Source of the DNA: Nepenthes gracilis | Lineage: Eukaryota; Streptophyta; Magnoliopsida; Caryophyllales; Nepenthaceae | Reading direction: 5' to 3' | NCBI GenBank assembly: GCA_033239525.1 | Contig: BSYO01000015.1 | Span: 17,979,713 to 18,043,712 of the forward strand | DNA: 64,000 nucleotides | In this document: piece by piece, positions 24,901 through 34,837 of the stretch | Layout of the letters: every line of letters starts with the position of its first letter | Position numbering within the stretch: position 1 is the first letter of the stretch | The notes under the pieces: generated by a model | What the model was told of the DNA's origin: nothing | Databases searched by the model: none | What the model saw: only the letters and a program-made list of their open reading frames with translations | Program-made: the position numbers and the translations under genes

Positions 24901-26918
24901 ATGATAAATATAGGCCAGCAATTAAATCTGAACATCAGAGGACATGTTTAAAATTGACGAATAATTGAAGGATTGGATAATGCAGAAATGGCAGTTAACC
25001 TATGCTAGTTAGATGTAAGCCACAACACATTCTTTGCAGCACTCAATTCAAGTTAAACAAAAATGTCACAAAAAATTGCATTGGAGGTTTTTTCAAGTCA
25101 GGTGGAAGAGGAATGATTTTCCCAGGGCATAATGAAAAGGGATAGACAAATCAAGCATAAAAAGAATAGAGAAGATCAAGTAAAGAAGATAAGAATATGA
25201 TAAATTCAAGGTACTAAAATCTTACACATCAATGAGGCCGGGCATGACAACAGCCTCTCCAAAATCAATTATTTGTCCGAACTGATTTCCATGCCATTTA
25301 TCCTCGCTGACCAAGGATATGATTTTCCCATCCTTTATCTCCACTGTTTATTTCACATTAATAAATATGATTGTCTGAGAAATACGTGCAATAGAAAGAG
25401 AAATGCAATATATAAATGATGAAGCTTCTATTATAAATTCTAGCTGTGACATGAATAATCCGGAGCAAACTGGCTCAGACAATCATAAGCTCTTATAACT
25501 CACCTGCACCAGAAATGACCCTCTGTGGTGTTACAATTTGCTTGCTTGTTATCCAGTAATGGCTGTGAGGATGGAGGCTGCATGCATTTTGAGATTGCTG
25601 CATCACAAATGTTGACGTAAATTACTAGATCCAATTTACAGCTGAAGAACAATAGTCTTTAACAAAGTTTTGGGTTAAGAATGAGTACAACACAATAATG
25701 GAATTGGAACAATGAAGAAAGACATGCAAACATGTTGTGACCCTCAAAATTTGTTTGATCAGTAACAGAATCATAATAATTATCGATACAGTGTTTGAAG
25801 CACAATTTACATTAATGAGGTAGCCTATTTGTTTTTTGTCATTAAATAAGTTTGCGTATTCTTAATCCCCAGTATTTGCATCCCACTCTTGTCAAAGTCC
25901 ACCATCTCATTGATGCACAAGTAAAAAGAGATCACGTATGCAAATTGGACCAGTTAGACAATATGAATTCAATATTTTCGTTTAATGTAAATTACAGAGC
26001 ACCTGTCGTTAGCTACTGTAACAAAATATATTTAGCCCCTTAGAGCTTACAAGTCACAGCTACTCCATTGAAACAGACTCAATTACACCTTGGCATCTTT
26101 TAGTATAATTTATCACATTAAAAAAGATGATGCATTTTTCTTCCCTTTCATTCTGTTCCTTCACTTTTACTACTCATTGAGAACCTTCACTTGATCAAGA
26201 TGGAGGCGGATGGATTTTCTCATTGGATTTCCATCACATTTTCGTGAGTTCCGCTAGATTTACAGAGAAATGTAGAGATACGTACACTGAAGAGGCAAAC
26301 GGTAAGATCCACATACATTGCAAGACGTTATTTTTCTCGATAATCCCTGTACATGAATTTCTCTACAAATCCATTATGTTCCCATGTTCCACAAGATAGC
26401 AGTGGCGACAATATCAAACTGCACAGAACTCAATAAAGTACAATTTCTACACTTAGATATTTAATCCAGATGACAAAGCTCCATTTAAAGCTTCAAAACT
26501 TGAGGCGTCAATAGACAGTATGAGGGAGATTTTGCTATAATAAATCAATATTTTAATGATTTTCCTCTCCTCTCCAATTCTTCTACCTATGAGCACTTCC
26601 CTGGCTGAAAATTCAAATACACTGCGAGCCATCATCTTATATACAAAACTGATTCGTCGGAGATTAAGCTAAACCGATTTCGACATCTATCAACACGATC
26701 GTGATTTTTTTTTGTATTATTATTATACAAATATCAGTGCGCATGAAACTCGGAAAACGAAACACAGAGATGACCATAAACAGCCCCACTCTGCCTTAAA
26801 CGATGAGATTAAGAAGTAGCGAGAGATGGCAGACCTTGAAAGGGAACTTAACGTAGAGCAGTAAAAAGGAAGCAAGAACTGGTAGCAGAGGGAAGAACCT
26901 CCATTTCTGCGACTCCAT
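15922..26918 (-). CDS. ALN: Allantoinase, complete, 15 exons
   Basis: Allantoinase hydrolyses (S)-allantoin to allantoate in the ureide branch of purine breakdown; plant enzymes act in the ER. Exons: 26835-26918, 25504-25597, 25226-25343, 22932-23005, 22691-22767, 22446-22482, 22288-22373, 21843-21902, 21528-21676, 19969-20095, 19259-19414, 19062-19172, 18200-18310, 17102-17200, 15922-16050. All junctions are GT-AG and phases agree, giving 503 aa against about 506 in Arabidopsis. Exon 1 encodes a hydrophobic N-terminus ([14 protein letters not shown]), a likely ER signal/anchor. Expected metal-site residues are present: H100 and H102 (HVHLDD), K190 (GLK before SFMCPSG), H226 (LLVHAE), H290 (VVHLSDA) and D364 (LSSDHSPT). 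It looks functional. Intron 3 is 2.2 kb and intron 14 carries an insertion-like block. Confidence 0.97.
16154..16620 (+). repeat. Copia solo-LTR-like sequence in ALN intron 14
   Basis: It starts TGTTACAATATGG at about 16154, continues with a CCCAT/TGGCCCA-rich leader usual for small copia LTRs, and has a TATA context TCTATAAATAGACC near 16395. No internal coding sequence follows. I could not fix the CA end or a target duplication, so the right limit is approximate. Confidence 0.4.
18901..18920 (+). repeat. Poly(T) tract, 20 bases
   Basis: An uninterrupted run of 20 T in the ALN intron between exons 12 and 13. On the gene's strand this is poly(A), possibly the tail of an old retroposed sequence. 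It is a likely site of sequencing length error. Confidence 0.8.
23500..24700. other. Unassigned GC-richer insert in ALN intron 3
   Basis: Intron 3 is the longest ALN intron (22-kb side 23006 to 25225). Its middle is richer in C and G than the surrounding intron, especially 24230-24620, and has repeated GCC/CCTCGG words. No coding family is recognisable in its short ORFs (24091-24345, 24426-24662). It is probably a decayed transposon or LTR, but no ends were found. Confidence 0.35.
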
Positions 26919-27306
26919 CTCTCTGCTGCTTTCCCCGCTTGTCTCCATCTCTCTCCTCCGTCTCTCTCGTGAGTCGCGTTAATGGCGTCTGACGATGATA
27001 TACAGAGTGAGGATCCAGCCCGCTCGTGACCAGTCCAGTTACTAAAGGTATGCAATCATTAGCTCTTCCACACGCGGTGCCACTCCTTTGGTTTTGTCGT
27101 CGATGTCTGCTCACCACGCCCTCAGCCAAGCCACCTCTTGGCTGAAATATCGCCGCCCTTTTGACCTTTGTTTCCAAGTTATTTGGACGCCGTGGTCCTT
27201 TAATTTGCTTTAAGAACTAGATGGCGACATGGCGTGGCTGACGGGCTGACGTGGGGCTTTCCAATGGTGAGAGGTGGGTAGCCGACGCTAGTAAATGCCG
27301 GCGGCG
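26919..27306 (-). promoter_or_regulatory. ALN 5' UTR and proximal promoter region
   Basis: The 388 bases between the ALN start codon and the MITE. The - strand carries a GA-rich leader just upstream of the ATG (GAGAGAGATGGAG context). No TATA box or transcription start was placed with confidence. ALN is known in Arabidopsis to respond to nitrogen and stress, but I cannot identify the responsible sites here. Confidence 0.4.
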
Positions 27307-27615
27307 TAGACGATGGATCCTGGGGCCGTCCTTCGCGGGAGAGGCGAAGGACGCCCATTCTCCCGTTTTGGGCCGTTCGATCATGATCGGACGGCTCCCT
27401 TTTTTTATAAAAAAAATTTATCAAATTAAAAAAAAATATTAAAATTTATATTTTTATAATAAAAAACAGAAAAAAATATTTTAAAAAAATAATATAAAAA
27501 AAACTTATATTTTTTTTAATATAAAATAAGAGCCGTCCGAAAATTCAATCAGACGGCCCCCATCAGGAGAAGGGGCGTCCTTCGCCTCTCCCGCGAAGGA
27601 CCCCCTAGACGATGG
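27307..27615. mobile_element. Mutator-type MITE with self-complementary arms and 10-bp target duplication
   Basis: TAGACGATGG occurs at 27307-27316 and again at 27606-27615, a perfect 10-bp duplication flanking a 289-bp element. The two arms are inverted copies: GGGGCCGTCCTTCGCGGGAG on the left, and GGGGTCCTTCGCGGGAG as the reverse complement of the right end, continuing through a GCCGTCnGA-type block. Each arm is itself a hairpin (GTCCTTCGC, loop, GCGAAGGAC). The core (about 27402-27530) is AT-rich and has no ORF. A 9-11 bp duplication points to Mutator-like transposases acting in trans. Confidence 0.85.
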
Positions 27616-28343
27616 TGGCCGTTTGTGGCTGATGGGTATTACAAATTTTTGAATGTTTTTAAAAAAAAACATCTCGATATATTAATTATTTTTATTTTTT
27701 AATTAATAAAATCTACGGAAATAATTATTTTATCCCACAAAGTTTTAATCAATATAAAATTTATAATTTATTTGGAATTCAATCCAATCAATTTTTTGGT
27801 AAAAAGTTAAAAGTCAAAATTACATCGGTATTTTTTAAAATTTTTTAAATAATGATATATTAACATAGGCCCATGTATTATAATTTGTTTGTTTGATTGG
27901 TTATGGTAGGCTTATTTCACATAAGGTGCTATATTTAGTTGGAAATCATATTTAATATTTAATGATATTAAATAGGTTGTATTAATTTAATATGATTCGC
28001 TTATTTGGATAGTTGATATATAAATGTATTATGCCTACACGACATATTTACATGATGAGTCGTGTTTGATATGGCGTATGATAAAATTATTCTAGTCTAA
28101 AACGGCTTGTGGCCTGTCTATATTGATTCGGGAGTGTCTCCAGGACATGTTGGATCTAACATAATCTTATTATAAAAAATAAAATTATATTAAAAAATAA
28201 AATTATATAAAATATTATAAAAAATATATATTTTATTTTATTTATTTTATTAAATAATTTTAATATTATAATTTATAAAAGTAAAAAATTGATGGGTCTC
28301 ACACCCATGGACCGACCCGAATACCATGATGAAAAAGCTATCT
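27616..28343. repeat. AT-rich dispersed repeat, inverted relative to 43330-43600
   Basis: 28030-28260 matches the reverse complement of about 43330-43600. Shared blocks include CACGACATATTTAC (28038-28051 versus 43552-43565), a GTGGCCTGT-TATATT block (28106-28124 versus 43481-43499) and a following long A/T stretch with AAAATTATATAAAATATTAT. It is a member of a repeat family present at least twice in the window, and its class is uncertain. 27616-27900 is AT-rich DNA with nothing recognised. Confidence 0.6.
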
Positions 28344-29445
28344 TGATGCGTACCTAGATCCGATTTCGAATAGATTCGGATTCGTCTGATTGTTTGGATC
28401 TGACTCCGTTCACCGAATATGGACCCTGCACACCACTACAATAAATAAAAGGTCAGGTGTCGACGGGATATTATCCCACCGAAAATATTCCGACGCTCAA
28501 GTCAGTAACAAGCCTTTGAACTTCAAAAAGGTAAACTGAAACGTAAAATGAGATAGGGAGCGAGATTAAGATTGGTGGGAATGTTGGCCTTTAGATGTTA
28601 GAGACGTTCCCATGACTCGTCGAGAGTATCGTTTTCCAACTCGATGTTCGTAAAGAACAAGTGGGAAGCAACGTCCTGAAAGTGTGAAAGTTTAGAAGGA
28701 CGGATCTCGGGGAGTGGGCAAAGTCTCTGGAATCTGAAGGCTTGGAGTGGGATTAGCGAAGTAAACGATTGCTCGCTTAAATACGAGCATTAGTATGCTC
28801 AAGGATTTTTCTGTGGTAGCACAGTGTTGTCTTTTTGTGTCTATGTTCGTTGCTGTGATCGTGTCCTCCAGAGTAGAGACTCTGTGGAGTTATATAGACG
28901 GTGAGGAGGGCGACCTTCCTTGGCCAAGAAGGCATGATCCCTGCCTCGTGTTGGGCGACCTTCCTTGAGCAGAAAGGCTTGACTGGCGCAATTTGATGGG
29001 ATTGTTTCCTTTCTGAGCGGATAACGGGTCTTCAGATTATTTGTCTTCCTTCTGTGCTTTTATTACCATTAGGGTCCATCGTGGGCAGGAAGAGAGAATC
29101 TGGCACCTTCATCGTTGGAAAGGCGCTGAATCCATTGATACCTTCTTTAGAGGAGATTGGCTTCAAGGAATGCGTGAAATCAGGGAAAATGACCGTTGCT
29201 TGTCGTGTACCGAAACGTTCGCCAAATTGGGTTTAGCCCATATTAGGTTTTTTATCTTTTCGCCGCCTACTGCTACAGTGCATCCGGTCAACAGGAATGT
29301 TGACCGTCTTGAGAGAGCGCGTTGGCCACCTGGTTGGCGCTCTATGCGGTCAACATTAGTGTTGACCGTCTAACGCGCATCTAGGCTTTTCTGGACTTTG
29401 GGTCATTTTTCTTATTGGACTTGCCTACTATGGGCCTACCCATCA
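28344..29445 (-). repeat. Left LTR (element 3' LTR)
   Basis: It begins TGATGCGTACC and ends GGGCCTACCCATCA on the + strand, giving TGATG/CATCA inverted ends. It is collinear with 40293-41395. In element orientation a TATA-like CTATATAAC lies at about 28888-28896. Confidence 0.92.
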
Positions 29446-29458
29446 CTAGCCCCCCATG
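29446..29458 (-). promoter_or_regulatory. Polypurine tract of the gypsy element
   Basis: On the - strand CATGGGGGGCTAG directly precedes the LTR start TGATGGG. This is the expected plus-strand primer position at the 3' LTR of a gypsy element. Confidence 0.75.
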
Positions 29459-29905
29459 TCGATGGTCTTGATTCTGACCTCCGACATGTTCATGATAGGA
29501 TGCGCTTGTTTTTTTGCTAACGGTGGCGGAGTCGTTATCCGTCTGAAGAGGAGCCTCGAGTAATTCCAAAATGTTGACCGGATTTGTTGACCGTTTGTGG
29601 AGAATTTTCGAGCAACTTAGAGAATGAAGCGTTGGCCATTAGTCGTCCCGTTAGAAAAGTGTGCCACGTGTCTTCATGCGGTATGCTCAGGATTCCGGTA
29701 TTTAATGAGCCGGAGGATCTGATTCGACAGCCCCCTTTTGGGGAAATGACACGCGGTGGTAATGATGGTGTATGCTTTCGAGACGGTTTTTGTGTTCATA
29801 CGGGTTTTTAAATTGCCTGCTTGTTTTACTTTGAATTTCCTGTGCCTTCCTTTGTTTCTTCGTCTTTATTATCCCATAGAAAAGAAAAAAATCCTAGTTC
29901 TGACC

Positions 29906-31524
29906 ATGGCCTCCGTTGCCGACATTGCCTCCGTCCTGAGAGAAAACGACATGAAAGTATTGTACGTGGAGTACAACATCCCACAGGAGATTGCTTTCCG
30001 CATTCCTGGGAAGGACGACAGGGGTTTCCTGCCACCGACGGGCTTCGTGACCATATATGAAGCCCATTTGAGGAGTGGGCTCTGCCTTCTAATCCCGGAC
30101 GAGTTAATGTCGATTTTTTGGGCGCTTCAAGTCCCCATTGCTCAATTCCATGCCAACGCCATCAGGTATCTGTGCTCCCTGTATATTTTCCTCCGTCAAC
30201 AATCGAGGCTGTTGACGATGTCGATGGTTAGGGGCTCTTTCAAGCTTAATCGGGAGTGGAGTGGATTTCTTTATCCCCCCGCGGCGGTCTCAAGATAAGC
30301 ACCGTCATATATGATTTCTGAAGAACTGAAAGAACCGGTTCTTCTTTATTAGCGTGGGTGAGTCCTGGCTCTTGTCTAGGGAGTTGGGCCAGGTGCCTGA
30401 TGTGTATACGAGGGCACCTTCAGAAGCTGAGATGGCGTCCCTGGCTTGGATGGTTAAACTCATTGAGGATAACCTTGGTGATTTCCGGAGAGACAACTTG
30501 GTCTCCCGTGTTAAGGCAAAGAAGGCCAAGTGAGGCCCTCCGTCTCCCGTCCAGAAACTCAAAATCCCACCACCGGAGGTCTTGTAGAGGAAGAAGGGTT
30601 TTATCATTAGTCCTCACCCATCTAATGCCAGTCCACCCAGTCCAAGGTAAAAAAGGGCAGCCTCAGTGGTGCCTTCTTTGTCGTTCTCAGGGCCTGACTA
30701 TCGCTCTGCCAGGTGTTTTACGAGTATAGGCGCCGCCTCCGGGATAGAAGTGGAGCTGGCTCTTGAGGTTTTTGAAGCCAGGTTGAGTGTTAGGGAGAAC
30801 GGCGGCGTTGTTCTCGAACAGCCTGCGCCGTCAGGGTTAACTCTGGATCCATCCATCGGAGTGCTTGCGCCACAGGAGCCATCCGTTGGATCACCTGCTG
30901 TGGGAATGCCGACTGAGCAGCAAGAGCCGATTTTGGAGCCCCCCACCATTCCCAAGGAGTCAGTTAGGACGGAGGATACTCCAAAGGATCCGTTGGCAGA
31001 GTTCCTAGATGAGGTCGCCGCCAGCTCTATCGACGTGGGTCCCATCCCTTGTTCACCGCCTTTGGTGCCAGATTTGGGTGCCAGGCCAACACAAAGAATT
31101 TGGGTGGTATAAATTCTATTGCCCACCTTGTCTTTTGGTTTGTCTTTTCTAACCCCTTTTTTTTGTGCAGGCCGATAAGGTCTCGAGTGCAGTTGCCAAG
31201 GCGTTCAGGCAAAGAGACATGGTGATCTCCGATAGAGACACGAAGATCGCCTGGCTTGATTCTAAGTTGGAGGCTCTGGGGGTGGAGTATCGAGAGGACG
31301 CGGCTGTCCTGGAGTCTGTCCTAGCGGGTATGGAGGTGGAGAACATGAGCTTGAAAGTAGAGGTCGCTCGTCTGAAGGAGGAGAACGAGCGTGTTAAAGG
31401 GCTCCTTGATCAGCTTGCAGGGCAAATGGCTACCCTGGAGAACAATCTAAGCCACCGTTTTCATCCCCACAAGATTGCGGACATGATGCTGTCACGATTG
31501 TGGAAAGGGATCAATTTTAGTTAG
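29906..31524 (+). pseudogene. Antisense extra ORF of the Tat element (Transposase_28-like)
   Basis: It lies between integrase and the 3' LTR but reads on the + strand, opposite to gag-pol. The ATG at 29906 opens MASVADIASVLRENDMK. TGFVTIYEAHLRSGLCL near 30040 and a following PIAQFHANAIRYL block resemble the 'putative gypsy type transposon' domain (Pfam Transposase_28). After a frame change, NRFFFISVGESWLLSRELG continues from about 30333. A C-terminal part starting at 31171, after a possible intron (31107-31170, ending TTTGTGCAG), is a coiled coil rich in heptads (MEVENMSLKVEVARLKEENE). Similar antisense ORFs are known in Tat/Grande-type elements; their role is unknown. Frame breaks suggest this copy is decayed. 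Confidence 0.7.
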
Positions 31525-32085
31525 CGTATTGTACGGCTAGTTGATCCTGACTTCCCTGTGGATCTCATCAATTTGTCAAACCGGTCAGCGCAGCGTCGTG
31601 ACAGCCTCGTGGGAGAGCCTAGGGACAGACAGGGGCCACCACCGCCTCTGTAGTTTTTGGTGGTTGTAGTTTTTTTCTAATTTAATTATGTACTTTACCA
31701 TTAAGTAATAATACAAATAGCTTTGTGCATGTCACATATTCTTGCTTTTTACAGCTGCTTTTTTGTATTTTGCTTCTTTGCTGTTCTTGGCGGCCAACTG
31801 GGCAGGACTCCTACGAGTTGGCCACCTGCCTTGTTTTTGGTTGTTCATGGCGTTTCAAAGGAATGGAGTCCTTGAGCGGATTTTCTAGGCCGTCGCTTGT
31901 GTTAAGCCGGCTTAGTATTCGCCTGTGAGTAAAACTTAGTAGCGCTGCCTAGGTGCAGGCTTGGGCGGCCCGCTTTGGTGGAGCGTTTTGCTCAGATCGA
32001 CCATTGTTGACTGATCACGTTGTCTCCTTATGAAGGAGGTTGTCACATGTGCTATGTTAGCCCCTTAAGATTTTTTGATAGCTAA

Positions 32086-32280
32086 TGGGCCACTTAGATA
32101 ACCAAGGTTTAGATACGACCACTCGTAGGCCGCCTGGATGATCAGGGTTTATATACGACCACTCATGGGCCGCCTGGATGACCAAGATTTATATACGACC
32201 ACTCTTGGGCTGCCTGGATGACTGGGGTTTATATACAACCACTCATGGGCCACTTGGATGATCAGGATTTAGTAACGAGA
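32086..32280 (+). repeat. Tandem repeat, five 40-bp units
   Basis: Units start at 32086, 32126, 32166, 32206 and 32246. Consensus parts are TGGGCCGCCTGGATGA and TTTATATACGACCACTC, with a few substitutions per unit; the last is incomplete. They sit between the integrase end and the antisense ORF. Minisatellites in the 3' noncoding part are common in Tat/Ogre elements. Confidence 0.85.
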
Positions 32281-32455
32281 GATGAAAATCCTCCCGACTT
32301 AGGGGCAGCCTAAGTCATTTTGAACCTGCAACAAAAACCACATACATATATGCATACCATAGAAACACAACATGCTAAAGGAAACACTTGTTTTACTAGT
32401 TGAACCGTGTACAGAAATGATCACATACAATTATGTAGAATACCTACCTTGGTCC

Positions 32456-33810
32456 TTATTGGATGTAGCGTTTGAAGTGGATTGTGTTCCACGTCCGTGG
32501 GACCAACTTTTTGTCCTGATTCAGGAGCTTATATGCCTTGTTTCGTAGGATGATGAAGACTAGAAAATGCCCTTCCCAATTCGGGGAGAGCTTGTTCCGA
32601 CCGGCCACCTTTCCCTTGGCCTCGATGCTCCGTAAGACCAAGTCTCCGACATCAAACTGCCGCGCTTTTACCTTTATGTTGTAGTAGCGGGCAATTCGAA
32701 ATTGGTAGACGCAGTCCGTATTCTAGCGGCATCACGGGCTTCTTCTAACAAGTCTAGGTGTTCCCGGATCTTCTGGGAGTTACCCTGCGGGTCAAAAGAT
32801 TTCACCATAAGACTTAGAAACCCGATTTCGAGCGGGATCACCGCTTTAATCTCGTAGCAAGGATGAAGGGTTTCTCACGCATTGGTTCCTTTGAAGTTGT
32901 CCAGTAAGACCAAAGGATTGAGGTGAGCTCATCTACCCAGGAGCCCCCTGCGTCCTCCAACTTGGTCTTAAGCCCATGAAATAGCGTTCGGTTCGTGACC
33001 TCTACTTGTCCATTCGCTTGGGGGTATGCTACCGAAGTGTGGACCAGCCTAATCCCAAGGCTGGTGCAATACTTGGTGAAGTATTTTTTCGAGAATTGAG
33101 TCCCATTGTCAGTCACAATGACTTCTGGAATGCCAAATCTACTGATGATATTCTGGCGAACGAACTCAAGTGTGTTGTGTTCTGTGATATTGGCAAGCGG
33201 GACGGCCTTGACCCACTTTGTGAAGTAGTCAATGCCTACTATGATGAACTTTTTTTGCCCAGTTGCAATAGGAAATGGGCCAAGAATGCTGAGTCCCCAT
33301 TGCGCGAAGGGCCACGGCGCCTGAAGGGATTTCAGCTCGGCAGATGGCTGGTGGAGAAGGTTGCCGTGAAGCTGGCACCTTTCGCGCCTCTTTACAAACT
33401 CGAGTGCATCTTTTTTCATCGAGGGCCAATAGTAGCCTTACCGCATGATCTTGAATATTAGGTTTTTACCGTTGACGTGCGATCCGCAAATCCCAATGTG
33501 CACTTCACTCAAGACGTAGTCCGCCTCTTCAGGGGTTAGGCAACGGAGGTACGGAGTCGAATAGCCGCAGTGATAAAATCGCTGGTTTACTATAGCGTAC
33601 CAATCGGCCGTTCTCTTTATCCGCTTGGCCTCTTCTACGTCTTCTGGCAAGTTTTCGTACGCTAGATATCTCAGGAAGGGTGTCGTCCAGTTTTTCATCC
33701 CGGAGATCTACATTGCCTCTTGTCCTTCTATACTGGGAGCGTTCAGGACCTCCCTCATGTTCCTCGAATGCTGTTCTAGATTTTTGACCGCCGCTGCTTT
33801 CGCCAGCTAA
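32456..33810 (-). pseudogene. gypsy integrase remnant
   Basis: From right to left: the zinc-binding region (HIGICGSHVNGKNL near 33480, GYYWPSMKKDALEFVKRRERC near 33400) has lost one Cys of the HHCC set. The catalytic core at 33419-32838 keeps the DDE residues in GIDYFTKWVKAV, VTDNGTQFSKKYF and AYPQANGQVEVTNRT. A C-terminal piece (32641-32456, KLSPNWEGHFLV in frame with HFKRYIQ) resembles the chromatin-side tail. In-frame stops separate the parts. Confidence 0.88.
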
Positions 33811-34614
33811 TCGGCCTTCCAATTTTCAATTCTGGGAACATGGACCAGGGTTAGATTATCGAAGTTGCGGGTGGTCTCCCTTGCCCTAGTCAAGTATTTG
33901 GCCATGTGTGGATTGTTTGCCTCGAAATTTCCATTAACCTGGTTGACAATTAGCTCAGAATCGCTGTAAACAACAAGTCGCTTGACTGAGCACTCTTTTG
34001 CTAATCTTAACCCGGCTAACAGGGTTTTGTATTCGACAACATTATTGGTGGCCGAGAAGTCGAGTCTAAGAGAGTATTTCATCTCAAACCCGTCAGGGGT
34101 TATGAGGACAACCCCCGCTCCACTGCTTGTATCTATAGATGATTCATCCACGTGGGGTACCCATTCTGGAGCCTCCATGCACTGTTCTGCATTCTCTGAG
34201 GGCTGCTCTTCGAGAACCAAGGTCATGGTCTCGACAATGAAGTAAGCCAGAGCCTGTACCTTTATGGCTGGCTAGGTCGAAATTTAATGTCGAACTCGCT
34301 CAATTCGATAGCCCACTTTACCAACCGTCCAGAAACATCAGGTTTCTGGAGTATGCTCTTTAAAAGTTGGTTAGTGAGAACTATGATGCGGAGTGCCTGA
34401 AAGTAGGGCCTTAGTTTTCGCGCGGAGAATATGAGAGCTAAGGCCAACTCTTCAGTGTGCGAGTAGTGCATCTCTGGGCCGGTCGGTATTTTGCTTACAT
34501 AGTAGATCGACCATTGGGTATCGGAGTCCTGGCGTACAATGATGGAGTTGAGGGACACCTCGACACCGCCAAGTAGAGGTACAACTCTTCTCGACCTTTG
34601 GAGATGTTAGAAAC
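33800..34614 (-). pseudogene. gypsy RNase H plus second (archaeal-type) RNase H remnant
   Basis: 34558-34262 carries the normal RT-linked RNase H tail (IYYVSKIPTGPEMHYSHTEE, then ALALIFSARKLRPYF). 34226-33807 carries a second RNase H: WVPHVDESSIDTSSGAGVVL, SATNNVVEYKTLLAGLRLA and VYSDSELIVNQVNG, with the Asp, Glu and Asp catalytic positions recognisable. Two consecutive RNase H domains define the Tat lineage. The upstream border is the nested insertion at 34615. Confidence 0.85.
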
Positions 34615-34796
34615 TGTGACGACCTGGATATATTTTTTTAAAAAAAAAGATTAAATTATAGTGGCAAGTTAGATAACTAATTTAAATACCATTTTAATTA
34701 GTAATAAATTAGTATATAAATATATATATTGAAATATATTTATAATAATATATATCATTTAATAATAAATAATTAATTATTATTATATATATAATA

Positions 34797-34837
<41 letters not shown>

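Noticed and set aside
30698..31126. 142-codon ORF on the - strand opposite the antisense extra ORF
   Set aside because: It is a shadow frame of the Gly/Ser/Pro-rich + strand frame and matches no gag-pol domain.
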